A stretch of DNA of 60,000 nucleotides from Owenia fusiformis (GCA_903813345.2 CAIIXF020000004.1:19207513-19267512), one strand, 5' to 3'. Positions 45,356-55,799 are shown, numbered from the stretch's first letter. The notes: a model not told the origin generated them from the sequence alone. Translations and numbers: made by a program.

Positions 45356-45528
45356 TAGGATAATAAGAACATCATATGATTTTTTCAGAATATCATTTTA
45401 ATCTACTCGGTGATATTGATATATGCACTCGTTCGCTTTGCTCTCTCGTGCAGATATCAATATCACCTCGTAGATAAAAATGATATTCCTCAAAATCATA
45501 GGATATCCTATAATTATCCCATGATTGA
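45356..45528. repeat. Long hairpin, arms about 55-70 bp
   Basis: ATGATTTTTTCAGAATATCA with TTTTAATCTACTCGGTGATA on the left pairs with the reverse complement of 45445-45500 (ATGATTTTGAGGAATATCAT, TTTTATCTACGAGGTGATA). The apex holds GCTTTGC. Outer bases also pair less exactly. Probably one MITE. Confidence 0.85.
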
Positions 45529-46330
45529 TGATAACAATCAATCAAACAGAAATATAACATTTTGAATTCAAAGAAACAAAATACGTGAAGGATACTAGAA
45601 CATTAATTCAAACGATTCTAAACTTAAAACAATGTTTAGAAAATTACTCTAAATTTCTGATTTACCCTTTAACACAGAAAATCAACATGATCGTTTTTGA
45701 TTATTTCAATATTCATACAGCATGATTTCAATTAGACTAGTGTACATTTATCTTTTAATAGTTGACGAGATATGCTATTATTAGTATGGGAGGTGTACAA
45801 TTACATTAATATAACTCCAAGTGACATCTAACATATGAGACTGAAATTGACATAACAAGTATTTAATCACAATAACAAATAATCAGGTTTGCCCTTGAGC
45901 AAGTTTGTATAAAAACGATCCCTTAAAGCATTCACCTTCCCAATCCTTCAATGATGAGGATTCAAGTACAGGGAGTATTAGCAACTAAGCAATGCTGTAC
46001 ATGTTTTATTCTAATGTAGGCAACTAGGCTGACCGGGGTTCCTAGGGGTATCTACTAGCGACTTGTAATTTCCAATGTCAAAATCACCAAAATCCATTTT
46101 TGTTTTTGATATACCTGCCTCGTATAAGCTAATAAATATAAATACTAGTTTAATTCGTAATTTGTGGTCAATTCGTTCGATCTACACTACGGAGCTTTGA
46201 TCAAGCAAATAACAGTTTACCACCAGAAGTTGAATAAATAAGATCTTTGCTCAGGGTATTGTTCATCGAATGGTACATAATATGTCACAATAACGTATGA
46301 TATGTAAGAGAAACAAGTGAAACAATACTT
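45529..46330. other. Intergenic, nothing recognised
   Basis: AT-rich, no supported coding frame. Confidence 0.4.
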
Positions 46331-46332
46331 AC

Positions 46333-46362
46333 GGTCATAGTTGGATCTTCATTAGCCGCCAT
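46333..46362 (-). CDS. Candidate first exon (10 codons) of a minus-strand gene
   Basis: AAAATGGCGG context, MAANEDPTMT, then donor GTAAGT in phase 0. Typical of a short first coding exon. Assigning it to the exons at 44744 and 40971 is inference: they share strand and order, but intermediate exons would be needed to fix the phase. Confidence 0.35.
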
Positions 46363-46806
46363 TTTATTTCGCTCCACAGCGTTTCCGCGTGAATGAAACG
46401 CTCCGTCATGCATGTAAGAGCGTTTGGGTTGGACACCGTGGATGTCATATTGATGAGTACAAAAACGAAGCATCCTGGAACTAGTGTGCAACTCGGTAGT
46501 AGTTTAATTACTCAAATAATAATTTTGGCGTTGATACCTACGTGTTTGAATGAAAGAAGAAAACAATGGGGATTACTGCAAATCGCTTATGAAGTACTGG
46601 ATGAAGTAAAAAGCTAATAAAATGAGACAATTCATTGTGATAGTGCTTTACCTATTTTAGTTTGTCTGATCTGTATATGACAGCCTTTGCAGAGTATAGG
46701 TCACTAAATAAGGTCACCAATGGCTCTGGCTCTACCCATTTGGTAGAGCCCATGTTATTACCTACAAGAATCATTAACGTCTAAAATGACGACATCAAAT
46801 AAAATA

Positions 46807-47535
46807 ATGCACCATTCAAAAGTTTGCGTGAGACCCCCCCCCCCCCACGCGGGCATGGATGGGGAATTTGGCCTGTCTAAAGCCTTATCCCGGAGCCAAA
46901 TAAATGTGTCAATTTCCCAAATTTTCGAAAGGTCTCTTAGTTTATGCTATGACGTATTATAAGATATTGGCTTTTTACTTTAATAGGTTACCTCCCTCCG
47001 TTTTATTCATTTATATCAAATTAATTAAACTAAAATTTGTTCGAACGTTCGAAAAATTTTCAAAAATTACTTTTTAATTTATCATCTATATAAAATCAAT
47101 TAAATTATACCAAGCTTATAAATATAAGTAGAACGCGGAAGTGCATTTTTCGAAGGGAGGGCTAAAACAAGCTTGACAAACCAATAATTATTCTTGAATT
47201 CCTCTCTCCAGCGGTTATTCTCGGCAATTCCACCCCTGAAACTATACCCAACGTGTAGATGAGTTATTTTCTTCTGTTCCCGATATACGGAATCTTTAAT
47301 TTGACTTAATATACCGATCATTTGCAAATCCCGAGAATCCTAAAGTGTATACTGGACGAAACAGATTCAGTCAAAAATCCCCATTCCCGGGCACATGTAA
47401 ATCAAATTCCTCACCCCGGGACGACAATATTCGTCAAATTCCTACCCCTGGGGGCAATATTGTGTATCAAATTCCTTACCCTCCCCGCGTCGGGGGGGGG
47501 GGGGGGGCTCTCACGCAAACTTTTAAATGGTGCAT
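46807..47535. mobile_element. 729-bp element with long terminal inverted repeats containing poly(C)
   Basis: Left end ATGCACCATTCAAAAGTTTG CGTGAGA then a poly(C) run and ACGCGGG. The right end, read in reverse, is ATGCACCATTTAAAAGTTTG CGTGAGA, poly(C), GACGCGGG: 26 of 27 leading bases match. The interior is GC-richer near the ends (CCCCGGGACGAC and related words). No transposase. Confidence 0.85.
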
Positions 47536-47927
47536 AAAAATGTATTCACTCCTGCATCTTTACCTAACCATTACTTTTTACCTCTATAACGTTCTCTAAT
47601 GTGCTTTCTTTTGTGAAGTAGAAAAGCAACAACAAACAATATTTATTTTTGAATTTGCTTTCTAGAAAAATATGTTCTCATGAATCTTCTACATTTTTAT
47701 GAAATTCCATTTGACAATCCTTGCTTTTTAACCTTTTTTCAATTTCTATTGCTCCATTCATTCCTATATTACAGTATATTAATTCTATTATTTTATGATT
47801 TCCATTATTCATTGGCAAAATATCGGATACATAGAGAATTGGAACCAGTTGTCACTTCATGAAATCGCTCGCAGTCATTATGATTTTCCTGCCGACACGT
47901 GCTAATATTTTGTTTGTTATATTCCAG

Positions 47928-49669
47928 AAGTAGAGTGATATGGCAGCTGATATCAAGCCAACAATACAACATGTCTCTGAGCTACAAACTAGTAACGATT
48001 TTACTCTAAGTAATGTCACTGTAACAACAAATGATGTCACGTCATTTACTAGCGATGTTTCTCAGTTTGGCGGTAACAGCAATTGGAAATCAGTAGCCAC
48101 TGATTTGTCTACATTGGCTGTCCCGTCCGATACCAATTCACCTACAGAGCAGGTCCCTGTCGTACCGTTAGATATACAATGGTACAATATAGAGGAATAT
48201 GTAACGTTTGAGACAGTTAGACTTTTATGGTTCTATGCATCCCCAACGTTGATAGTTTTTGGAAGCTTGGGGAACTTTCTCTCCATCGTCGTATTCCAAA
48301 GTTCTACCCTGAAAAGTACAAGTACAGGCTTGTATCTTACAGTGTTAGCTATAATGGATATATTAGTTCTATATACCAAAGTCATGCATGTCTGGATGTT
48401 GACTCTGCATGGATGGAGTTACGCGTCTACGAGGAGATGGATTTGCAAGCTGTTTATTTTCAGCAGCAGTTTTTCTACTCAAATGTCATCGTGGTTATTG
48501 GTGATCATATTGGTTGAACGAGCCATTATTGTCTGTAAGCCTCTCAAGTCAACTCGTATATGCACTATGCAAAATGCTGCCATAACTCTTGGTGGCTTTA
48601 TTGTTACTTTCACTGGAATTAACCTCCATTCTCTATGGACACAATGTAACTCTACTCAGGCTTTTAACAAATCCTCACATTCCACTAGACAAGCGTCCTA
48701 TTTAGCACTCAATAGAGACAATTGGCCATGGGTACATATTTTTATATCATATATAATTCCATGTCTTGTTGTATTTTTCACGTGCCTTGTTGTGTTTTTC
48801 AAATATTCCCGCTCTCGTCACCAACGTAAAGATACTATGCTTATGGCTATCTCAAAACTGAAACCTAACAGGACAACAACACTAACTGGAATGTTGTTAG
48901 TTATTGGCTTTCTCTTTGTTATATTCGCCTTACCATGCGCCATATATTTTCTTTATGCTAAGACGTTTACTCCACAAAACCATAATTTTTTCAGATCTGA
49001 CAAAAATGCACTTGCACACTCCTGTCTCTTGTTGATAGTGTATGCTTATCACTCTACAAAGGTTATCTTCTACTATGCAACTGCCACAAAATTTAAACGA
49101 GAAGTATTAAAACTTCTTCGTTTAAGAAAATCAAAACCATACGTAAATAATCATATAAGACCTAAGGTTAAATACATATCTGAGTATGGGAGGAGAAGTG
49201 ACAATAAACAAACACTGAATGTCCCACAATTGTCTGTTGGAAATCGTACCAATTCGAACATTGCGATTTCTGAAATGGAAGCTACTTCATGTACCGCAAC
49301 GACACCTATCGATCCCCCTCAAAGCTGTAATGAAGGTAATGAGAGTACTCAACCCATTCCATCTTCATCGACAAATTGGATGTAAGGACAAGAAAATAAC
49401 GTGTCTTATTAATTTTAATGTATTTGTTCGTATATGCACTACAACTATTGAGGGTACAGAATGGGAGTGTGGGAATATATACAGAAGAACGTTTGAAATC
49501 CAGTTTTCCCTTAAAATGGGATTCGCACTTGTTATCATATACTTGTTATCACCTGAGAATTATCCAACAGTGTTCTAACTCACATTTATTTGTCATCTTG
49601 TGAAAACTGAATTTATAATTCCAACTTATTTCACAAAGCACCATCACCAAAAGAGTTTTTTACAATAAA
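47928..49669 (+). promoter_or_regulatory. GPCR 3' terminal exon: 5' UTR acceptor and poly(A) signal
   Basis: TTTGTTTGTTATATTCCAG ends at 47927, a strong splice acceptor 12 bases before the start codon, so at least one upstream non-coding exon is likely. AATAAA lies at 49664-49669, about 280 bases after the stop codon. The span is the probable final exon. Confidence 0.6.
47940..49385 (+). CDS. Rhodopsin-class G-protein-coupled receptor (orphan, probably peptide type)
   Basis: 481 codons without an intron. Seven hydrophobic segments: about residues 95-120 (GSLGNFLSIVVF, TM1 with GN), 131-152 (LTVLAIMDILVL, LAxxD of TM2), 168-198 (Cys169 and VERAIIVCKPL, the DRY position reading ERA), 212-232, 264-288, 315-340 (FVIFALPCAIYF, where CWxP is reduced to ALP) and 358-380 (HSTKVIFYY in place of NPxxY). 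The extracellular N-terminus of about 94 residues has an NVT glycosylation site and no signal peptide. Cys236 in loop 2 can pair with Cys169. The C-tail is long with basic clusters. It couples ligand binding at the cell surface to G proteins. Layout resembles invertebrate neuropeptide receptors, but the ligand cannot be told. Start: ATG with G at -3 and +4, just after the splice acceptor. Confidence 0.93.
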   Translation: MAADIKPTIQHVSELQTSNDFTLSNVTVTTNDVTSFTSDVSQFGGNSNWKSVATDLSTLAVPSDTNSPTEQVPVVPLDIQWYNIEEYVTFETVRLLWFYASPTLIVFGSLGNFLSIVVFQSSTLKSTSTGLYLTVLAIMDILVLYTKVMHVWMLTLHGWSYASTRRWICKLFIFSSSFSTQMSSWLLVIILVERAIIVCKPLKSTRICTMQNAAITLGGFIVTFTGINLHSLWTQCNSTQAFNKSSHSTRQASYLALNRDNWPWVHIFISYIIPCLVVFFTCLVVFFKYSRSRHQRKDTMLMAISKLKPNRTTTLTGMLLVIGFLFVIFALPCAIYFLYAKTFTPQNHNFFRSDKNALAHSCLLLIVYAYHSTKVIFYYATATKFKREVLKLLRLRKSKPYVNNHIRPKVKYISEYGRRSDNKQTLNVPQLSVGNRTNSNIAISEMEATSCTATTPIDPPQSCNEGNESTQPIPSSSTNWM

Positions 49670-50880
49670 TGAGTGTTGGTCTCTTCATCAGCATAATTGT
49701 GAAAAACAGTTTTGACATTTTGAAGAAGAAGTGAAATGCATTAACTTAATTACAATATAGTATTAATCTATCATCAAATACTTGATAAATGGTCGGTCAA
49801 CTCCCGAGCGTCTATTCTTATTGAAATATCAGAACTTGTTTCCAAAGATCACATTTTAACCTTTAAGTTGCTCTTACACATCTTCGCACACTCGGTTTAA
49901 CACAGTGGCATGGAGTTTTCAAAGTTGTTAAGGATCCGTTTCGGTCCCTTCCAAGTGAACATTCTATGGCACTGGATTTGTTCTACGGAATATAACTGAT
50001 CATTTCAGTAAAAATGCTGACTTTAGCCAAGTAAACTCATTTGAATACATTCGCCAAAACGTAAAAACAGAAAAGTTGTCATAACTTTTTAAAATCTCGA
50101 TTATTGGAACCGATTTTACTTGTCGGCTATGGGTATTTAAGTTTTACACAAACTGAGTAGGCCAGTTGACTATTGCTTTCATTTCGGTAGATTTATAAGT
50201 TATAGTTTTTAAGTGAGTTACATGCATGCGAATAATAGTTTCAATGTGTACCACCAATGTTGAGGGACTAACGGACAGATGGACCGAACTAGGTTTAAAA
50301 ATCTATCAATCAAAAATCATTTCCTGCAAAATCTGAAATTGGAGTTAGAATAGAATAATTCTCAGGCGACGATGAGAAGTCTAAATTGTTTCTTATAAAA
50401 TAGACCGGACAGTTAATACAGCCTTAGTTTAGATTGTTTGTATATAATTAAGATACTTGCTCAGAAAATTTGTTTGTGACAATATGTATATGGATATATC
50501 ACGGTATATAATACCTACTTACAACGAATGCATTATTTTATGATGTTAAAATTCATAGTGTACCCCAAAATACGTCACATGTTGTAGAATTATACAGGGT
50601 GGTCCAAAACACACTTTCATTTCTGTCCCCTTTAAAAATATTTATAATGCTGATTGCATGAATTTACTCATCAGCACCACTGTTAATATGTATTTATAAG
50701 TGTGCCAAGTATATCCAGGAAAGCATTATTCTGGAAGATGTGTCCCATAATTTTCCTAAATTCACAATACGTGTATGACCACCCCAGGTGGTTTTATTCG
50801 GTGCGATTTATTCCATGTAATGATGTCCTAGAATGACATGGCTTTAATTTTGCATATGGAGTTTGTATGAGGATTCTAAT
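49670..50880. other. Intergenic downstream of the GPCR
   Basis: No gene. At 50592-50612 the phrase ATACAGGGTGGTCCAAAACA looks like one end of a mariner-type element; I could not find a matching opposite end. Confidence 0.4.
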
Positions 50881-50894
50881 TACAAAAGGCTGAA

Positions 50895-51268
50895 CAAAGC
50901 GTTAGGCGGTATCATTCAATGGGCTCACATGGTAATTTCTTCAAAATATATCAATATAGGTGGTATCATTCAATGGGCTCACATGGTGACTATTTCAAAA
51001 TATATCAACATTGGCGATATCATTCAATGGGCTCACATGGTGATTTCTTCAAAATATATCAACATAAGTGGTATCATTCAATGGGCTCACATGGTGATTA
51101 TTTCAAAATATATCAACATTGGCGATATCATTCAATGGTCTCACATGGTGATTTCTTCAAAATATATCAACAAAAGTGGTATCATTCAATGGGCTCACAT
51201 GGTGATTTCTTTAAAATATATCAACATAAGTGGTATCATTCAATGGGCTCACATTGTGATTTCTTGAT
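50895..51268. repeat. 54-bp minisatellite, about 7 copies
   Basis: Unit GGTATCATTCAATGGGCTCA, CATGGTGATTTCTTCAAAAT, ATATCAACATAAGT (54 bp, 18 codons). Two overlapping plus-strand ORFs (134 and 140 codons) are produced by the repeat. Confidence 0.95.
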
Positions 51269-51269
51269 G

Positions 51270-52250
51270 CCAATTCCTTCAATAATAAGTCAACAATTAT
51301 TTGGTCTGCAGGAAGATATCATTTTGGAAAACTTTCTTTGACTTTTATCATTTTCCTCATAATTTGGTGGTCATTTTGAAAGAAGATCAAATGGCAAAAT
51401 TGGGTCAAACTTAAAATGTACCATTAATAAGTGTAACCCATGTAATGCAATAATATAATTAAGATGATTAATAGAATTAGCTCAGTACAGAATCATTGTG
51501 AATGTTACATTAACTTTGCTTTGGAGCCTCAAACTCTTGTGCATTATGTGTACGCTCACGCTTTTAACATTCCAATAATAAAAGAAAAGCACAAGACTCA
51601 AAGAAATTGTAGGATGATTGAACAAGTATTTAATTTCTTGAATGAGTATGCCAGTACGAATTAAAAGTCTAGGAAACACGGCATGAGTGGGTTAAATCAT
51701 CGACAATTCAAATTGAGGCATGTGCTTAATTCTTTTCACACGTTGCAAAGGAAGTTCAGAGGTCAATTATCTATTTCATTGAATTTTTAGAAAATATACA
51801 GTTCAATCAAGAAATTGAATACATGTTATATATGTAAGCAAAGAAAATCTTATAAATCTCAGTACTATAACATTTGTGACAAAGATATTCTTAAGATCTA
51901 TTCTATTTTTGTGTTATCCTGTTGATCCAAAGATTTTAATTATCTAAATAAAAGAGAGTTACTTTAAAACGAGTTTTTTTAGCGTACTATTCCCGAATGG
52001 AGTTGGTCGGTTCACTTCATGGAGACAATAAATACAATTCTATTTAAGCACCATCACATGAAAATACGCATGTAGTTTGAAGACAAGTATGATCAAGTAG
52101 TTTGTCCAAACAAAACTTTTTTCAAATGGTATAATCATTTATAGATATAACGATGTGATGAATGACAAAAAAGTGTCAATAAATCCATAATTTTTACGTA
52201 CACTATACTTCACACTTTTATAACGAGTAGCAATATTATAGTATTGCACA
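51270..52250. other. Intergenic; one partial dispersed repeat
   Basis: At 51712-51760 GTGCTTAATTCTTTTCACAC GTTGCAAA matches the start of the repeat family seen at 27309 and 55499. The 66-codon frame at 51464 is not recognised. Confidence 0.4.
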
Positions 52251-52254
52251 CCTA

Positions 52255-52759
52255 CAAGGTGACACAAAAATGCAATTCACTAATTTTGGAATGACTTTCT
52301 CAATAATTAAGGAATCTTCATGATTATTTTATGTGTAGATTGGTTGTTCAATGGAACTAGAGAGATTGGTATGTTGCATAACATCGAGAACTTTGAAATG
52401 GAGATATCAAATCTTCCGCGGAGATAGACATGCTCTGACACAAAATCACTAAAAAAAATGTAAATTCTTTTTTGAAATTTACCCAATAAGCGAGTCAGTT
52501 CATTACATTTGACAAAATTATTGAAGAAAAATGACATATTAATGAAACTATATGTGAAAGCCATCTAGGCTAAAACAGAAATTCCAATTTCAGAAAATTA
52601 TATCTTTGACATTTTCACAGACAGCATACGTGGACAAAAATGCAAGTACAACAATCTTTTATCCATTGAACTCTAACTACACAAACATAATCATGAAGAT
52701 TCCTTCATTATTAAGAAAGTAATTCTAAATTAGTGGCGGGCATTTTTTGTGTCACCCTG
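52255..52759. mobile_element. Mariner-type MITE, 505 bp, ~95-bp TIRs, TA duplication
   Basis: Ends CAAGGTGACACAAAAATG and, in reverse, CAGGGTGACACAAAAAATG. The inverted repeat continues through AAGGAATCTTCATGATTAT to TTCAATGG. TA flanks both sides (52253-52254 and 52760-52761). The CAGGGTG-start is typical of mariner/Tc1 ends. No transposase inside. Confidence 0.9.
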
Positions 52760-52954
52760 TATATAAGGAATCTATGTTGCTGCTACATGTACAGTACAAA
52801 AATTCAGTGTAACAATATTAACCAAATTAATTAACATTAATTCTTATTTTCTGATATATTGCTATTTTACTGTATCATATACATTCAGAAATGAAATAAA
52901 TGTTTTTATTAAAATTTTATCCTGTGATTATTAGTAAAATAACTTCATTTCAAA

Positions 52955-53006
52955 GGGCAATAGAGTGAAATATTGGACCAAGGGCCAATATTTCACTATT
53001 TCGCCC
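52955..53006. repeat. 52-bp palindrome
   Basis: GGGCAATAGAGTGAAATATT GG mirrors GGGCGAAATAGTGAAATATT GG (reverse strand), with a short loop ACCAAGG. Confidence 0.9.
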
Positions 53007-53100
53007 GAACAAATGACGTTATTAGTATAATTACCACCGTTTATGCCCAGGGCTGAAATAGCAAGGACGGACTGCCACTGGCGGGCTGAAATATAGATAT

Positions 53101-53941
53101 TAGGGAGTTTAAGCTTGCAATGTTTTTCACAACCTAAACGTGAACGAAAAACATTTAAGCGATGCATTTGTAAGGGCGATTGGTCATACGTATAGGTTGG
53201 CGTTTCGATAGTAGAGAGGTTAAGCTACACGTATTTAACAAAACTTGAACGTGAACTTCAATGCGCGCGCAGATAAATGACGTCAGATTTTTACATGAGA
53301 TTATCATACTCGTGCAATTTACAGACGCGTATTCAACAAAGCATGAACGTGTACTTCTATGCGCGCGCGGGATAGACGTCAGATTAATCTACTTTCTACA
53401 GGTAAGCGTGAGGTTTTTACGTGTAGATGAGCGATTACACGTCGCTCATTACGTGATTGGTTTTAGCTATGTTCTAGGATGGCCCAGGAGCCCATATTTG
53501 ATACAGATAATCTTGCTTGTTATATTGGCAAATCCCAATACTTAATTGGAAATGAGAATACATTTTAATGGGTAAATGACAACTTCAAATGTGATCGTTT
53601 TGTTTCATTCCGTACAATATAAATATGCAGGGCTAATTTGATACCCGGGGCTTAATACAATATGTGTACTAAACGAAATGAAATGACAACCAGGGCCTAC
53701 GATTGCCTTATCAAACCAATTAATTTGCGAACGAGGCATTTTCTCTGTATTACGTGCGCCCTTGATATGAGCAAAAGGTGATACTAAAGTAATTGTGGTT
53801 GAAAAAGAAATAAATAAAAAATAAAAACAAAATATTGTTTCTCAAACGTGTACTTGAGCGTGGACTTACGCGTTCAGGTTCACGGTTTGCATTTGAACGT
53901 GTAGCTTAACCTCTCTAGTATATGTAAGCTTAAACTCCCTA
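53101..53941. mobile_element. TA-flanked inverted-repeat element with a second nested pair
   Basis: Outer ends TAGGGAGTTTAAGCTT (53101-53116) and AAGCTTAAACTCCCTA (53926-53941). Inner ends TAGAGAGGTTAAGCTACACG (from 53212) and its reverse complement ending at 53917. Both pairs start and end with TA, fitting TA duplications. Inside, AACGTGNACTTCNATGCGCG CGC is directly repeated near 53249 and 53346. No ORF. Confidence 0.8.
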
Positions 53942-54005
53942 TTGGCCCGCTACTACGGCCCGGCACTTTGACGTCACATATTGCTCAGGTCAATATAGTA
54001 AAATA

Positions 54006-54585
54006 AAGCTAGCCGTACACCAATGGAACATCAAGGGAGTTATTGAGTAAAATATTTTCATGGGACATGAAGGGACAAGTTCGGACAATCCCATGTGGCA
54101 TCCTTGGACATCAGGGGACATTGTCCCAAGTTGTCCCCGGGTCATTGTCCGATTTTGTCCCTTTATGTCCCAAGAAAAGATTGAACATGTTGATGGGACA
54201 TTGTCCCTTTGTCAGTTTTGTCCCAACTTCTCCGCTCTTGTCCCCCGGACATCTTGGGACAATGTCGCACGTTGTCCCATTTTGTTCGATGATGTCTGGA
54301 ATATAGCGCCATTTTGTCAGGAAATGGTCATATGATCATCACCTGGTGAAATGTCCCTCATTTGTCCGGTGATGTCCCTCAAAATGTTCATTCTTTTCTT
54401 GGGACACAAAGGGACAAAATCGGACAACGTCGGACAATGTCCCGTGGACAACTTGGGACAACTTTGGACAACGTATGACAATGTCCATGGGAATGCTTGA
54501 ACTTGTCCTTTCATGTCCCATGAAAATCTTTTTCTCAAAAACTTCCTTGATGTCCCATCAAGTCCCATTGGTGTACGGCTAGCTT
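54006..54585. mobile_element. GGGACA-rich foldback element with TA flanks
   Basis: Ends AAGCTAGCCGTACACCAATG and, in reverse, the same 20 bases, flanked by TA (54004-54005, 54586-54587). Arms of about 200 bp are packed with GGGACA/TGTCCC words. The strand switches from TGTCCC-rich to GGGACA-rich between the arms. ORFs here on both strands are compositional. Confidence 0.85.
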
Positions 54586-54587
54586 TA

Positions 54588-54785
54588 CCGGACAAATGAG
54601 GGGCATTTCATTACGTGATGATCATATGACCATTTGCTGACAAAATGGCGCTATATTCAAGACATCATCGGACAAAATGGGACAACGTGGGACATTGTCC
54701 AATAATGTCCCATAATGTCTGGGGGACAAGAGCGGACAAGTTGGGACAAAACGGACAAAGGGACAAAGTCGGACATCGCAAAATC
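54588..54785. repeat. Inverted copy of the loop of the GGGACA element
   Basis: Read in reverse this matches 54205-54372: GGTCATATGATCATCAC, ATAGCGCCATTTTGTCA, GATGATGTCT and GCTCTTGTCCCCC appear in both. It lies outside the TA-flanked ends of the neighbouring element. Confidence 0.8.
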
Positions 54786-54899
54786 GCTCCATTACTTTTT
54801 GAGGGCCATTTTTCAAAATGGTCGCCTACTCCCCAAAATATCAATTCTGAACAAAATCGCTCTACTACTCTGAGATAGTAGAAAAACGTAACAAGGCAC

Positions 54900-55355
54900 A
54901 TGACGTGAACGGCACATAAAGATGCGCTCATCTGTCCATGTCATGCATTGTTCAGCCCTGAATCATCTGTGGGTTAAAGCAAAGAAAAGCAGCCCATGGG
55001 CAAATCTTTCTCGAGGTTTTGCAATATCTGGTGGAGGAATTGTGAGCACAGATGCTCCTGAGATAGCTCCAAAAGAAAAAGTCACAACAATTCAAGTCAG
55101 GGGAACTTCCATTGGCACTTAGCCATTGCACTGATTTTTTCAATATCTAAAACTTGGCGCAGAGCTGATTTTGACCCACTGTGCAAATGGAAAGATTTCT
55201 CACCCAACCATTACCACATGTGAATGAATGACATATCATTGCAAAGAGGAGAGACATGGCTTTATGGTACTTTAAATGAAATTTATGTAGTCATCACAAG
55301 TTTTGTGATTTTACGAGATAACTACTTGTTGTGTTTTTTTGATACGCCCTGTTTT
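54900..55355 (-). pseudogene. Mariner/Tc1-type transposase remnant
   Basis: The minus-strand frame 55143-54952 contains SSPDLNCCDFFFWSYLRSI, the SPDLxxxDFFxW motif around the last catalytic Asp of mariner-type (DD-D) transposases. Only this C-terminal piece remains; frames around it are interrupted. GTTGTGTTTTTTTGATACGC CCTG at about 55328-55351 resembles an element end (CAGGGCGTATCAAAAAAAC in reverse). Confidence 0.75.
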
Positions 55356-55498
55356 ATACTCAAATTGAAGGAATTTTAGAGTATATCACAAATAGGGTAT
55401 CGTTTTTCTGATTTGTGCCTCAGAAAATTCTCCGAAAAATATAATCTTGCAGAAATCACCGCCTCTCCCCTCCGTTCATTCTGTCCAATCACCAGGTG

Positions 55499-55790
55499 TG
55501 GTCTTGGGCTTAAATTCTTTTCACACATAAATATTTTCTACAAAATCATCTAAAAGATACAAAATCACTAAATGAACAAATTTTCAATGAAACTTTTTGC
55601 AAGGCTCAAGCTGGCAAAGTACCAATTCCAATCTGAATAGTTCAATCATCACCACGACGGCCGTTTAACTAGTGACCGTGAGTTCGTTATTTGTTACATA
55701 ACGGAATGCAGTTACGTGAAATATCGTGTTCTGATTGGTTGAAATTGGACACATCTTGCGTAATTATGTGTGAATATTCCATCATGTTAT
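55499..55790 (+). mobile_element. Intact copy of the CTTTTCACACAT...ATGTGTGAATA repeat
   Basis: Starts TTGGGCTTAAATTCTTTTCA CACATAA and ends TTATGTGTGAATATTCC, so the tips are inverted repeats (TTCACACATAA/TTATGTGTGAA). The middle, GAAACTTTTTGCAAGG and CAAGCTGGCAAAG, is shared with 57057-57245, and the ends with 27309/28930. Confidence 0.75.
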
Positions 55791-55799
55791 CACTGTTGC

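Noticed and set aside
48227-48517. 96-codon ORF overlapping the GPCR
   Set aside because: Out-of-frame shadow of the receptor reading frame, which has the domain evidence.
50863-51341. 134- and 140-codon ORFs
   Set aside because: Overlapping frames of the 54-bp minisatellite; no other coding sign.
54043-54931. Cluster of short ORFs on both strands (Cys-, Pro- and Ser-rich)
   Set aside because: All derive from repeated GGGACA/TGTCCC words in an inverted-repeat element.
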